From Elgaria multicarinata webbii (lineage: Eukaryota > Chordata > Lepidosauria > Squamata > Anguidae): a DNA stretch of 64,000 bases. The notes under the pieces were generated by a model. It was given only the letters and a program-made list of their open reading frames with translations. It did no database searches and had not been told where the DNA came from. A program made the position numbers and the translations under genes. Positions 22,212 through 31,675 of this stretch are shown one piece after another; the stretch's first letter is position 1; each line of letters starts with the position of its first letter. Location of the stretch: positions 120,974,740-121,038,739 of the forward strand of contig NC_086175.1 in the NCBI RefSeq assembly GCF_023053635.1. The letters run 5' to 3'.

Positions 22212-23087
22212 GTTAGCTGGGTCACTTTGTGATGCAAGTTTGGGCCACATTTCTTTGTAGAGTTTGGATTGCATTAGAAATTAAAGGGATGTGTTGTTGC
22301 CTCTGGTTTATTCTCTTTCTTTCTTTTCTTCTCTCTCTCTTTCTCATCCGCTGACAACATTCGCAACATTGATGGTGCACAATAAAAAAGATTTAAAAAT
22401 AACTATTCAGAGCTCTGCTCCACTGGTCATGCTTGGTTGAGGAATTGTCAGCCTTTTTCCTGTCTAAACATGCATAGGAAAGTGTCCTCATTACATTTAT
22501 TGTTTGCTGTTTTTCCCTAGGAGCTCAAGGTGCTGTATAGCTTTCTTTCTCTCCTTACTGACCTTTTATCTTCCTAACAACCCTGTGAGGCAGCCCTGAA
22601 GCTCATTAGTGACCGTAGGTGCAGTTAGTGAGAGACAGTGATTCATGTAATCCTACCTCACAGGGTTGATGTGAGGATATAAGGGGGTTATGTCACCTCC
22701 TTGGAGGAAGGACAGGATAAAAATGATAATATATGGACTCCGTAGTTCTCTAATGTGTTTATGTATGTCTAAATAAAAATGTTTAAAATACAGTAGGCGT
22801 CTTGGAGCAGTATTCTGCTGCCCAATTCCTGGTCCATCATGCAGTTTATGGAACGTTTAGGAGTTGTTGTAGGACTTTCTTCTGTCTAAACATGTATAGA
22901 GGACTGTGCCCTTAATTAATTAAATGCTCTTGTCATTTATCATTGCAATGGCATTTTGACTGTCCTGGGTTGCCAGCTTCCCCTAAGAATCACTGTGCCT
23001 TTAACCAATGCCAGATAGTGAAACATGTAAGGCAGGATGGAGAAATCTTTGGATGTGGTTGGACTTTGGTTCCCATCAACTCCAGCC
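22212..23087. other. Unassigned with old repeat fragments
   Basis: Pieces resembling the CTGTCTAAACATGCATAGG hairpin MITE occur near 22,460-22,490 and 22,875-22,905. A CTCACAGGGTTGATGTGAGG tail-like piece is at about 22,658. No gene. Confidence 0.4.
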
Positions 23088-23407
23088 TAGGGTGACCATA
23101 TGAAAAGGAGGACAGGGCTCCTGTATCTTTAACAGTTGTATTGAAAAAGGAATTTCAGCAGGTGTCATTTGTATACACGCAGCACCGGGAGAAATTCCCT
23201 CTTCATCACAACAGTTAAAGCTGCAGGAGCCCTGCCCTCTAGACCAGATACAAAAGAGGGCAGGGCTCCTGCAGCTTTAACTGCTGTGATGAAGAGGGAA
23301 TTTCACCAGGTGCTGCATGCATACAAATGACACGTGATGAAATTCCTTTTTCAATACAATGGTTAAAGATACAGGAGCTCTGTCCTCCTTTTCATAGGGT
23401 CACCCTA
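23088..23407. mobile_element. Palindromic hAT MITE, 320 bp
   Basis: Termini TAGGGTGACCATATGAAAAG and the inverted CTTTTCATAGGGTCACCCTA, with perfect 8-bp duplications CTCCAGCC (23,080-23,087; 23,408-23,415). This is one of the cleanest copies. Confidence 0.95.
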
Positions 23408-23715
23408 CTCCAGCCAGCATGATCAAGAGTGACAAAGCTGTCATTCAACAACAGCTGATGAGCCACAGATTCCCATTCCTTCTCTGCAACAGTTCAAGCA
23501 GTTCCGGGTTGTTTTTCCCTCTGTATCACCCAGAAATCCATAAAAGCGCTTATTCTGACCAAGATTTCAGGGTGGGAAGTTGCCTGCAGCCTCTTACTAA
23601 GGCAGCGACTGACTCAGCTGGGTAAGGAAAAAGCTGAACAACAGCGCCACCGCGCGTCTGAAAAGCGAAAACAAAAACCTTCCGAATCGCTTGAGCTGCA
23701 AGAAACTACTGAGAT
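23408..23715. other. Unassigned stretch
   Basis: Nothing recognised. Confidence 0.3.
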
Positions 23716-23865
23716 AGGGGGATCTACACTACAGCTTTAAAGCGCTTTAAAGCGCTTTATAACAGTTTTGACAACTGTTGGAGCCCAGGACACACTGCAT
23801 ATACAGTTTTCAAAACGTTTTCAAAGTGCTTTAAAGCGCTTTAAAAGCAATAGTGTAGATCCCCC
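23716..23865. mobile_element. MITE with GGGGGATCTACACTA termini
   Basis: Starts GGGGGATCTACACTACAGC and ends with the inverted AGTGTAGATCCCCC. Interior repeats of CTTTAAAGCG make long self-complementary arms. Confidence 0.8.
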
Positions 23866-23881
23866 GTTACAGGAGTGAGGA

Positions 23882-24829
23882 AAAGTCGGATCCATGAAAT
23901 AAAAACAATGGACCCTCATGGTTTCATATGATTTTTAAAGCGGATTTAAAATCATGAAGATCAATGAGGATCTGTACCTCGGATCCCCTCATATTTGCAC
24001 TGTGGCGATGCCCATCAGTGGCGGACCTGGGATTTTTCCTGTTCAGTCCATGGAGGCAGATGTGCTCTGTGGTTTTACTGTGGTTGGGGGGGGGGGTTTC
24101 AATGTAGAAATCATGAGGCTCTATGTCTCGGATCCATGTTTTTGCACTGTGGTAGTGCCTACAAGTGCCAGATTCATGATTTTTATGATTCCTTCTGCTG
24201 AGGAAGATGTGATCTGTGTTTGGATACAGCTATGCCCTGTATATGTATGTGTTAGATATAAATCAGGGTGATCCATTTTTATTTTATGGATCTGACTATT
24301 ACTTTATTCCTATTTTTGTTCCATCTCACCCCCAATGAGTGCCAGATCCATAATTTTTAGGGTCCAGTCCCTACAGGCAGCTTTTCTCTGTGATACGATT
24401 TTGGTTCAGGGGATGTTCCCTGTGAATGACATAAAATCCATGAGGATCTATGCCTTAGATCCTGGCTTTTGCGTTGTGGCAGTGCCCATGAGTGGCAGAT
24501 CTGTGGTTTTTATGGTTCAGTTCATGGAGTGAGTTGTGCTCTGGGATTTGATTGTGGTTTAGGAGATTTGCTCTGTAAAAATCGTATGAAACCAAGAGGA
24601 TCTGAGCTTTTTTCATGGATCTCGCTCTTACTTTCTTCTTGTTTGGTGTCCATAGTGTCAGACCCATGGTTTTTTATTATTTTTTTTGCGTTCAGGCCAT
24701 GAAGACAGATGTAATCTGTGATGTTATTGTGGTTTGGGGGCTTTTCCGTGTAAAAATCATGAGGATCCATAGGATCCATGCCTCTGAGCCCCATTTTTGT
24801 GATGTGGTACTGCTGAGTGGCTGATCTGA
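23882..24829 (+). repeat. Diverged tandem array, ~150-175-bp unit, left part
   Basis: Recurring blocks in fixed order: GGATCC(A), TTTTTGCACTGTGG, AGTGCC..GAGTG(C/G)CAGAT, GGTTTTTATGGTTCAG, GATGTG(C)TCTGTG, TTGTGGTTTGGGG, and AAAATCATGAGGATC. Unit starts lie near 23,979, 24,128, 24,284, 24,448, 24,611 and 24,784. The array is broken by a LINE and continues at 28,235. Units differ substantially, so the array is old. Confidence 0.8.
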
Positions 24830-24899
24830 TCTCTCTCAGCTTTGCCCACCAGGGTTCTCTGTCCAGCAGCAAGCAAGGCCTGGAGGGCGGGAAGGGGGA

Positions 24900-26663
24900 G
24901 TGGCAGTGGTCTATCGGGATTCCATCCCCCTGACCAGGTGCCCTGTCCCACAGTCTGCAGGGTTCGAATGTGTGTATCTGAAGGTGGGTGCCCGGGATAG
25001 AATAGGGATTCTGTTGGTGTACCGTCCACCTCGCTGTTCAACAGTCTCCCTTCCTGAGCTAGCCGGGATAGTCTCGGATTTGGTGTTGGAGTCCCCACGG
25101 CTTATTCTGGGGGATTTCAATATCCATGCTGAGGCTGCCCTGTCGGGAGCGGCTCAGGACTTCATGTCCGCCATGACAACTATGGGTCTGTCCCAAGTAG
25201 TATCTGGCCCCACCCATGTTGCTGGGCACACTTTGGACCTTGTTTTCTGTGCTGGATGGGGTGACAGGGATCTGAGAGTGGAGGAACTTTATATAGTTCC
25301 GTGGTCATGGACAGATCACTACCTGGTGGGGTTTAGACTTACTGGCACTCAGAACCTCTGCAGGGGTGGAGGACCGATTAAGATGGTCCACCCCAGGAGG
25401 CTGATGGATCCAAATGGTTTCCTGATGGCTCTTGGGGATTTTCCTGTTGCCTCGGCAGGTGATTCTGTCGATGCCCTGGCTGATCTCTGGAATACAGAGA
25501 TGGCCAGGGCAGTGGACACGATTGCTCCTGAGCGCCCTCTCTCACGTTGTGGAGCCACACCAGCCCCCTGGTTTTCCAGTGAGCTGGCAGCAATGAAACG
25601 AGTGAGACGGAGGCTAGAGCGACGTTGGCGGAAAACTCGGAGTGAATCTGATCGAACACAGGCTAGAGCCCATTTGAAGGTCTACTCTGTGGCAATTCGG
25701 GCAGCGAAAAAACTTTTTTCCTCTGCCGCTATTGCGTCTGCAAAGAGCCTTCCAGCAGAGCTGTTTCGGGTGGTCAGGGGCCTTCTACACTCTGGCCCCC
25801 AAAAAGTGATTTCAGACCTTTCAACAGCCTGTTGTGACCAATTTGCCCAGCACTTTGCAGACAAAATTGCTCGGATCCGCTCTGACTTGGATGCTATTGT
25901 TGATGCCGATCCAGTGGATGTAACATTGGCACCTGCTTGTCCAGTATTATTGGATACCTTTCAATTTGCACAGTCCGATGATGTGGACAGGGTCCTTGGA
26001 TTGGTGAGAGCCACCACGTGTATACTAGATCCTTGCCCTTCCTGGCTTATAAAAGCTGCCAGAGGGGGACTGGCTGAGTGGGTAAACGGAGTGGTCAATG
26101 CCTCCCTTCGCCAAGGAAGGGTCCCAGCCTATTTGAAGGAGGCAGTGGTAAGACCCACACTGAAAAAGCCCTCCTTGGCCCCCACTGTATTGGATAACTA
26201 CCGGCCAGTCTCCAACGTCCCATTTTTGGGCAAGGTATTGGAGCGTGTGGTGGCCTCCCAACTCCAGGGATTCCTGGATGAGACGGATTATCTAGATCCA
26301 TTTCAATCTGGCTTCAGGCCTGGTTATGGGACAGAAACAGCTTTAGTCGCCTTGGTGGATGATCTTCGCCGGGAACTGGACAGGGGGAGTGTGTCCCTGC
26401 TGGTTTTGCTGGACCTCTCAGCGGCGTTCGATACCATCGACCATGGTATCCTTCTGGGCCGCCTTGCTGGGATGGGTCTTGGAGGCACTGTTTTACAGTG
26501 GCTCCATTCCTTCCTGGATGGACGGACCCAGAAGGTGGTACTGGGGGACTCCTGTTCGACTCCTTGGCCATTGGCCTGTGGAGTCCCTCAGGGCTCTGTT
26601 TTGTCCCCCATGCTATTTAACATATACATGAAACCGTTGGGAGAGGTTATCTGGAGTTGTGGG
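24900..26663 (+). CDS. L2 LINE ORF2 part 1: endonuclease and N-terminal reverse transcriptase
   Basis: An uninterrupted frame of about 588 codons from a nominal ATG to the LTR insertion point. The true ORF2 start is missing because of 5' truncation. Endonuclease residues fall at about codons 65-150, a basic linker at about 220-260, and RT palm/finger motifs at about 410-570. High integrity suggests a young insertion. The remaining RT motif, YADD, is after the LTR. Confidence 0.85.
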
Positions 26664-27168
26664 TGTAAGGGATGGGTGATTGGAACTGGGGCTGGTCTGT
26701 CTTTTAATGTGTTAATTTTATTGTTATGGTTCATAGGAAGAGGGAGATAAGCGGCCCAGCTGCATGGGGGAGAATGTTGCAACCAGGCCTGAGGCATGTC
26801 CGCTTGGCCTTGAGAGACATTAACATCTCAGGCGGAGGTGTGAAAGATCTACGTATGAAAAGCCAAGGGGAGGGGGGAAGGAGTTGGAGAAAAGAAACTA
26901 TAAAGTATACTTTGTGGGGGGAGTTGAGTGCGACTGGCTGACTCCAAGGCTGGGCGATGTATGAACTGTAGTTTTTAGGCTTGCTTTTTCTGGGTTCTTA
27001 TATATATGCATGTTTTAATAGTTTTTAGTATGCTAATCCCATGTAACCTACCCGTTTCCAAATAAATGGTCCTAAACCTCAAAATTGTGAGCTGTGAGCG
27101 TTTGTTCTGGGGATCTGTGCTAAATCCAGTCTAAGGGCCGGCTTTTGCTGGTGCGTGCTTCCTTTACA
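26664..27168 (+). mobile_element. Solo LTR (endogenous retrovirus/LTR retrotransposon relic), 505 bp
   Basis: Begins TGTAAGG and ends CCTTTACA (TG...CA with short inverted ends). It is flanked by the 5-bp duplication GTGGG (26,659-26,663; 27,169-27,173) and contains an AATAAA signal at 27,061-27,066. No internal region is present. It sits in the reverse-transcriptase part of an L2 LINE and so is younger than that LINE. The retroviral class is not resolved. Confidence 0.9.
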
Positions 27169-27173
27169 GTGGG

Positions 27174-28037
27174 GTGCGGTGCCACCAGTACGCTGATGAC
27201 ACCCAACTCTACTACTCCTTTCCACCCAATTCCAAGGAAGCAGTTTCTGTGCTAAACCGGTGTTTGTTGGCAGTAATGGATTGGATGAGGGCGAACAAAT
27301 TGAAGCTTAATCCAGATAAGACAGAGGTGCTCCTGGTCAGTCGAAAGGCAGATCAGGGAATAGGGATTCAGCTTGTGTTGGATGGGGTTACACTCCCCTT
27401 GAAGACGCAGGTCCGCAGCTTGGGTGTACTTCTGGATTCAGCCCTGAGCCTGGATACACAGGTTTCGGCGGTGGCCAGGAGTTCGTTTGCACAGTTAAAG
27501 CTAGTGCGCCAGCTGCGCCCGTTCCTAGAGATGTCGGACCTGGCCACGGTGACACATGCCTTAGTTACATCCCGATTGGATTACTGTAACGCGCTCTACG
27601 TGGGGCTGCCTTTGAAGAGTGTTCGGAAACTCCAGCTGGTTCAAAGAGCTGCAGCCAGATTGTTGACGGGGGCTGATTACAGGGAGCACACAACTCCCCT
27701 GTTAAAACAGCTCCACTGGCTTCCAGTCTGTTTCCGGGCACAATTCAAAGTGCTGGTTATGACCTATAAAGCTCTATATGGTTCGGGTCCAGGTTATTTG
27801 AAAGAACGTATTCTCCCTTATGAGCCTGCCCGTGCTTTAAGATCTTCTGGAGAAGCCCTTCTTTCAGTCCCACCTTCTTCACAGGCACGCTTGGTGGGAA
27901 CATGGGAGAGGGCCTTCTCGGTGGCTGCTCTGGTGCTCTGGAACTCTCTTCCCGGGGAAGCTAGGCTGGCTCCCTCCTTGATGGGCTTTCGGAAGCAGAC
28001 TAAAACTTTTTTGTTCAAGCAGGCCTTTGGAGAATAA
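27174..28037 (+). CDS. L2 LINE ORF2 part 2: YADD and C-terminal domain
   Basis: About 287 codons, open to the natural stop. Motifs: HQYADDTQLYYSFPP, MRANKLKLNPDKTEVLLV, SRLDYCNALYVGLP, and the terminal PSLMGFRKQTKTFLFKQAFG. The same C-terminal block marks the many truncated L2 copies here (1.4, 17.0, 32.0, 41.5 and 57.1 kb). Confidence 0.9.
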   Translation: MRCHQYADDTQLYYSFPPNSKEAVSVLNRCLLAVMDWMRANKLKLNPDKTEVLLVSRKADQGIGIQLVLDGVTLPLKTQVRSLGVLLDSALSLDTQVSAVARSSFAQLKLVRQLRPFLEMSDLATVTHALVTSRLDYCNALYVGLPLKSVRKLQLVQRAAARLLTGADYREHTTPLLKQLHWLPVCFRAQFKVLVMTYKALYGSGPGYLKERILPYEPARALRSSGEALLSVPPSSQARLVGTWERAFSVAALVLWNSLPGEARLAPSLMGFRKQTKTFLFKQAFGE

Positions 28038-28185
28038 TCCAGCCCTCCATCTATGTTAATGTCTTATAATTTTGTTGTGTATTTTTTAATTGTTTATGGT
28101 TTTGTTTCCCTCCCCCCATGTATATTTTAAACTTTGTAAGGCCGCCTTGAGGCCCAGCATTGGGCAAAAGGCGGGATACAAATAA

Positions 28186-28189
<4 letters not shown>

Positions 28190-28234
<45 letters not shown>
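28190..28234. repeat. (AAT)n microsatellite at LINE tail
   Basis: About 14 ATA/AAT units end the LINE. Confidence 0.95.
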
Positions 28235-28365
28235 TGGTTTTTGTGGTTCATCCTGTGGAGGCAAATGTGCTCTGTGATGTAATGGTAGTTTAGGGGATTT
28301 TCCATGTAAAACATATAAAATCATGAGGATCCTTGCCTCGGATCCATATTTTTGTGCTATGACAG
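28235..28365 (+). repeat. Diverged tandem array, right part
   Basis: Resumes with TTGGTTTTTGTGGTTC and continues through TCTGTGATG, ATTTTCCATGT and ATCATGAGGATCC to a last GGATCCATATTTTTGTGC. It directly continues the unit broken at 24,829. Confidence 0.75.
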
Positions 28366-28746
28366 CCAGCACCTATTTCTATTTTGGGCTTCCCACAGGC
28401 ATTTGCTTGGCCGGAAACATAATGCTGGACTAGATGAACAAACAGTCAGCTAACGATCATTTTCTTTCAGTCACGTGTAATCCTTTAACATTCAAGGAGC
28501 ATGTATACAATCTACACATTGAACAAATACTTAGATGACACACTAAACCACGGTGGTGTTGCTAAAATAGCTTGTTCCCTGGTGTTCCAAGTCCAGTTCA
28601 GCACACAAGGAGGAGAGGAGATGAAGTATGGGTCAAGCAACGTTTATTCTGCAGAATAAAGAGACACAAGGAGCTAATTGCTGCAAAGCATGTGCCTACC
28701 TCGCAAGGGAGGTAGCTAGGTTTTTATACATTATCTTCTCTGGTGC
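28366..28746. other. Unassigned stretch
   Basis: Nothing recognised. Confidence 0.3.
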
Positions 28747-29155
28747 TACATAGAATCATAGAATAGCAGAGTTGGAAGGGGCCTACAAGGCCATCGAGTC
28801 CAACCCCCTGCTCAATGCAGGAATCCACCCTAAAGCATCCCTGACAGATGGTTGTCCAGCTGCCTCTTGAAGGCCTCTAGTGTGGGACAGCCCACGACCT
28901 CCCTAGGTAACTGATTCCATTGTTGTACTGCTCTAACAGTCAGGAAGTTTTTCCTGATGTCCAGCTAGAATCTGGCTTCCTTTAACTTGAGCCCGTTATT
29001 CCATGTCCTGCACTCTGGGAGGATCGAGAAGAGATCCTGGCCCTCCTCTGTGTGACAACCTTTTAAGTATTTGAAGAGTGCTATCATGTCTCCCCTCAAT
29101 CTTCTCTTCTCCACGCTAAACATGCCCAGTTCTTTCAGTCTCTCTTCAGTCTACA
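28747..29155 (-). mobile_element. CR1 LINE 3' end, classical type
   Basis: Starts with reversed CATAGAATCATAGAATAGCA (the ATTCTATG tail repeat of CR1), then GTTGGAAGGGGCCTACAAGG and CCAACCCCCTGCTCAATGCA, and ends in the reversed coding part (CTTCTCTTCTCCACGCTAAA). It is closely like the well-known avian CR1 tail. Confidence 0.9.
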
Positions 29156-29162
29156 TACGTAG

Positions 29163-29302
29163 ACATAGCTAGACCTAAGGTTTATCCCTGGATCGTCCAG
29201 GGGTCAAACCTGTTCATCTAGGTGACACACAGGGGATCCAGTGCTCAGGTAGGGGCGAACTCTGGATGATCCCAGGATAAACCTTAGGTCTAGCTGTGGC
29301 CA
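29163..29302. mobile_element. MITE with TAGCTAGACCTAAGGTTTAT termini
   Basis: Inverted ends (ATAGCTAGACCTAAGG / CCTTAGGTCTAGCTGTGG) enclose a GGATCC-centred interior. A second full copy, in reverse orientation, is at 54,972-55,112. Confidence 0.85.
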
Positions 29303-29799
29303 CCATCTAACAGGAAATTTCTAGCTGAAAAGAGAGAATACATGGCCTTTTGGCAAGCATCAACACAAAGAGATAGGTACTCACTTCTTTAAGAGAACAT
29401 TCACTTGATTATGCTTATCTAGGAATTTCTTGGCTTCTTCGCAACTCTGGTTCAGAGCTGGGCACTTTTCTAATAATGGCTTAGCGTGTTGTGTGAACCA
29501 TTTCTAATCATGGTGGCTACATAACCCAGTTTTAAACATGCTCACTAACAATTTGCTACAAGAAAGTTAGCGGACTAACCATGGGTTAGCGTGTTGTCTG
29601 AACAAGCCCAATGATGATGATGATGATGATTAAAACCTTCTGTTATATTGAATAAAATCTGAAAGGGAAAAAGCACACTTTGAGGCTTTGGATAGGGAGG
29701 AGACAAGCTGATGCCCAGTCATAGGTAGGCTAAAATCCTACATTTCCCCCCACTACTCCCCCTAAAACTTTCAAATTGAACTCGGAAGCTTGATTGACG
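29303..29799. other. Unassigned; MITE-like at 29,470-29,615
   Basis: 29,470-29,615 has ATGGCTTAGCGTGTTGTGTG and GTTAGCGTGTTGTCTGAACA, of the same family as 50,165-50,347. A short (GAT)n lies at about 29,612-29,630. No gene; in particular no JRKL-like frame upstream of CCDC82. Confidence 0.45.
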
Positions 29800-30072
29800 T
29801 GTGAGTCTACCATTAATAATGGCAAAGGACGGTGAAAGTCACATGACGTCAACAGGGTCTCCCGCTCAGCTGCGGCGAAGCGGTCCAGACGCCCAAGCAG
29901 GAGACAGGCAGAGCGGTGCGCGTGAGTGGCGGGAAGGCGCAGCCAATCGCCGCCTGTGAGCCTAGGAGGCGGGACCAAAAACAATCCCTCCATTTTGTGG
30001 CACTTAGTTGTCTTTTCTAGCGTGGCTCCGCCTCCCAACTGTGTGCGGCCTGAGCGGCCGTTATAGATTCAG
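29800..30072 (+). promoter_or_regulatory. CCDC82: CCDC82 promoter and noncoding exon 1
   Basis: A CpG-containing stretch holds a perfect CRE palindrome TGACGTCA (29,844-29,851), a CCAAT box (29,943-29,947), GC-box-like CTCCGCCTCCC (about 30,026) and a YY1-like CCATTTTG (about 29,991). The likely 5' untranslated exon ends at 30,072 with a strong donor CAG/GTAAGG. The start site and the exon's left edge are inferred. The first coding exon lies 6 kb downstream. Confidence 0.65.
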
Positions 30073-30299
30073 GTAAGGGGGGGCGAGGGGGGGCACGCGC
30101 TGGGTCCGTTGCCGTGGAGCGCGGGGATTCGGGGGAGGATTCGGGGGAGAACTGAGTGATTGACAGGCTGGAAAACGGGGCGGGCAGGGCGAGTGGCGCC
30201 GAATTTTGTCTGCGTCGTTTTATTCGACGTGACGGGAAAGCTCTGCCTAGGGTCCGTCCTCGTTTATTTACGTTGAAAAGCACACGATTACGTCCCCTT

Positions 30300-30835
30300 T
30301 CCGCCCTAAAAGCCTTCGAGGTGGCACAAGCAGTTCAAAGCACCCATAGCGCCTCTGAACATGTGCAGAAGTTTCCACCCTAAAAGCCTTAGAGGTGGTA
30401 CTTGAAGTCTATAAAGCATCCGTAGCGCCTCTGAACATGTGCAGACGTTTCCAACCTAAAAGCCTAGGAGGTAGCACTTTTAGGCTAAAGCATCCATTGC
30501 GCCTCTGAGCATGTGTAGACATTTCCAACCTAAAAGCCTTCAAGGTTACACCCCTAATTTAAAGCATCCATATCCCAGAGAGACGCTGAACATGTGTAGA
30601 GGTTTTCTTCCTAAAAGCCTTTAAGGTTACACTCCTAATTTAAAGCATCCATATCCCAGAGAGCCTCTGAACATGTGCAGACAAAGCCTGGGAGGTGGCA
30701 TCTTTAGTCTAAAGCATCCATAGCACCAAGGAACACGTGCAGAGGTTTCCACCCTAAAAGCCTTCAAGGTTACACCCCTAATTTAAAGCATCCATATCCC
30801 AGAGAGCCTCTGACCACGTGCAGAAGTTTCTGGAT
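30300..30835 (+). repeat. Minisatellite, seven ~75-bp units, in CCDC82 intron 1
   Basis: Units share CCTAAAAGCCTT(C)GAGGT, TAAAGCATCCAT and CCTCTGAACATGTGCAGA. The CAYGTG core recurs at 30,360, 30,436, 30,510, 30,591, 30,672, 30,734 and 30,815 (spacings 76, 74, 81, 81, 62 and 81). The first five are CATGTG and the last two CACGTG. The array begins about 230 bp after the exon-1 donor. Confidence 0.9.
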
Positions 30836-31095
30836 CACAAAGCGGTTAGTTAAGGGTAGACCCTATGGCTCTTTTCTTCTCTCTCTCCTGCTAATGAAGT
30901 GGAGGGAAAGAGCCTCTTTTTTCCATTGAGGGGAGCATGGCATTATTTTTAATATTTTGCTTGCTATGATTATTTCAAAATTTGATGGTAAGTTGCCTCT
31001 GGCAACTGAAATGATGGGGCAAATTAATGGTTTCATAAGTACAAATAAATAGGCAGGCCAGGCTAGAAGTCCCACTGCCTTGTTTTATTTAAGTT
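30836..31095. other. CCDC82 intron 1, unassigned
   Basis: Nothing recognised. Confidence 0.3.
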
Positions 31096-31372
31096 CACAA
31101 TTCTGTGTATGTTTAGACAGGGGGGGGGACTACAAGTTCAATCGCAGCTTTTAAAGCTCAGCTAAAAACTTTTCTTTTTCCTAAAGCTTTTAAAACTTGA
31201 TGTTGTTCGGACTTTATACTGTTAGTTTTACCCTACCCTGTGCCTGTTTGCATTCTCTTCCCCTCCTTATTGTTCTACTATGATTTTATTAGATTGTAAG
31301 CCTATGCAGCAGGGTCTTGCTATTTACTGTTTTACTCTGTACAGCACCATGTACATTGATGGTGCTATATAA

Positions 31373-31410
<38 letters not shown>

Positions 31411-31472
31411 ATCTCCCAGTTCCCAGCATTCCCCAGCCAGCCATGCATCATGCATAGGATTGCACCTTAAAT
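31096..31472. mobile_element. Hairpin-type MITE fragment split by an L2 tail
   Basis: Left CACAATTCTGTGTATGTTTA...GACTACA (31,099-31,136) and right TCTCCCAG...ATGCATAGGATTGCACC (31,410-31,466) belong to one MITE of the ATCCTATGCATGTTTAGACA family. The L2 tail between them is a later insertion. Confidence 0.6.
31136..31407 (+). mobile_element. L2 LINE 3' end
   Basis: Has the classic L2 ending: TTAGATTGTAAGCCTATGCA, TGTACAGCACCATGTACATT, GATGGTGCTATATAAATTAA, then (AAT)n at 31,374-31,407. Confidence 0.85.
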
Positions 31473-31675
31473 GCTTAGAGTTTTGTTTTCAGTACTTATA
31501 TAAGTGAACAATATACTGTCCATCATAATACATATCCCAGGGTGATTTACAATGTAATTTAAGACTAAAGAGTAATAAGATTTACAGCAAACCAACTAAA
31601 GGTAATAAGCAAATAACATAATTGGCACATTTATATACAGTTTATCAAGCGAACCTCACAAAACAGTTTATATAA

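Larger units (their letters stand above)
24830..28234 (+). mobile_element. L2-clade LINE, 5'-truncated, with long open frame, interrupted by a solo LTR
   Basis: Encodes part of the APE endonuclease and the whole reverse transcriptase of an L2-clade LINE. Endonuclease motifs: LILGDFNIHAEA, GHTLDLVF, WTDHYLVGF. Reverse transcriptase motifs: [76 protein letters not shown]. The coding region is open from about 24,840 to 26,663 and again from 27,174 to the stop at 28,035-28,037; the only interruption is the LTR. The 3' end carries GGCAAAAGGCGGGATACAAA and (AAT)n. The 5' end is cut inside the endonuclease domain, so the copy cannot move by itself. Confidence 0.9.

Noticed and set aside
24900-26663. 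Host gene from the long open frame
   Set aside because: Endonuclease and reverse-transcriptase motifs identify an L2-clade LINE.
30300-30835. CRISPR-like array
   Set aside because: Head-to-tail degenerate repeats without spacers, in vertebrate intronic DNA: a minisatellite.
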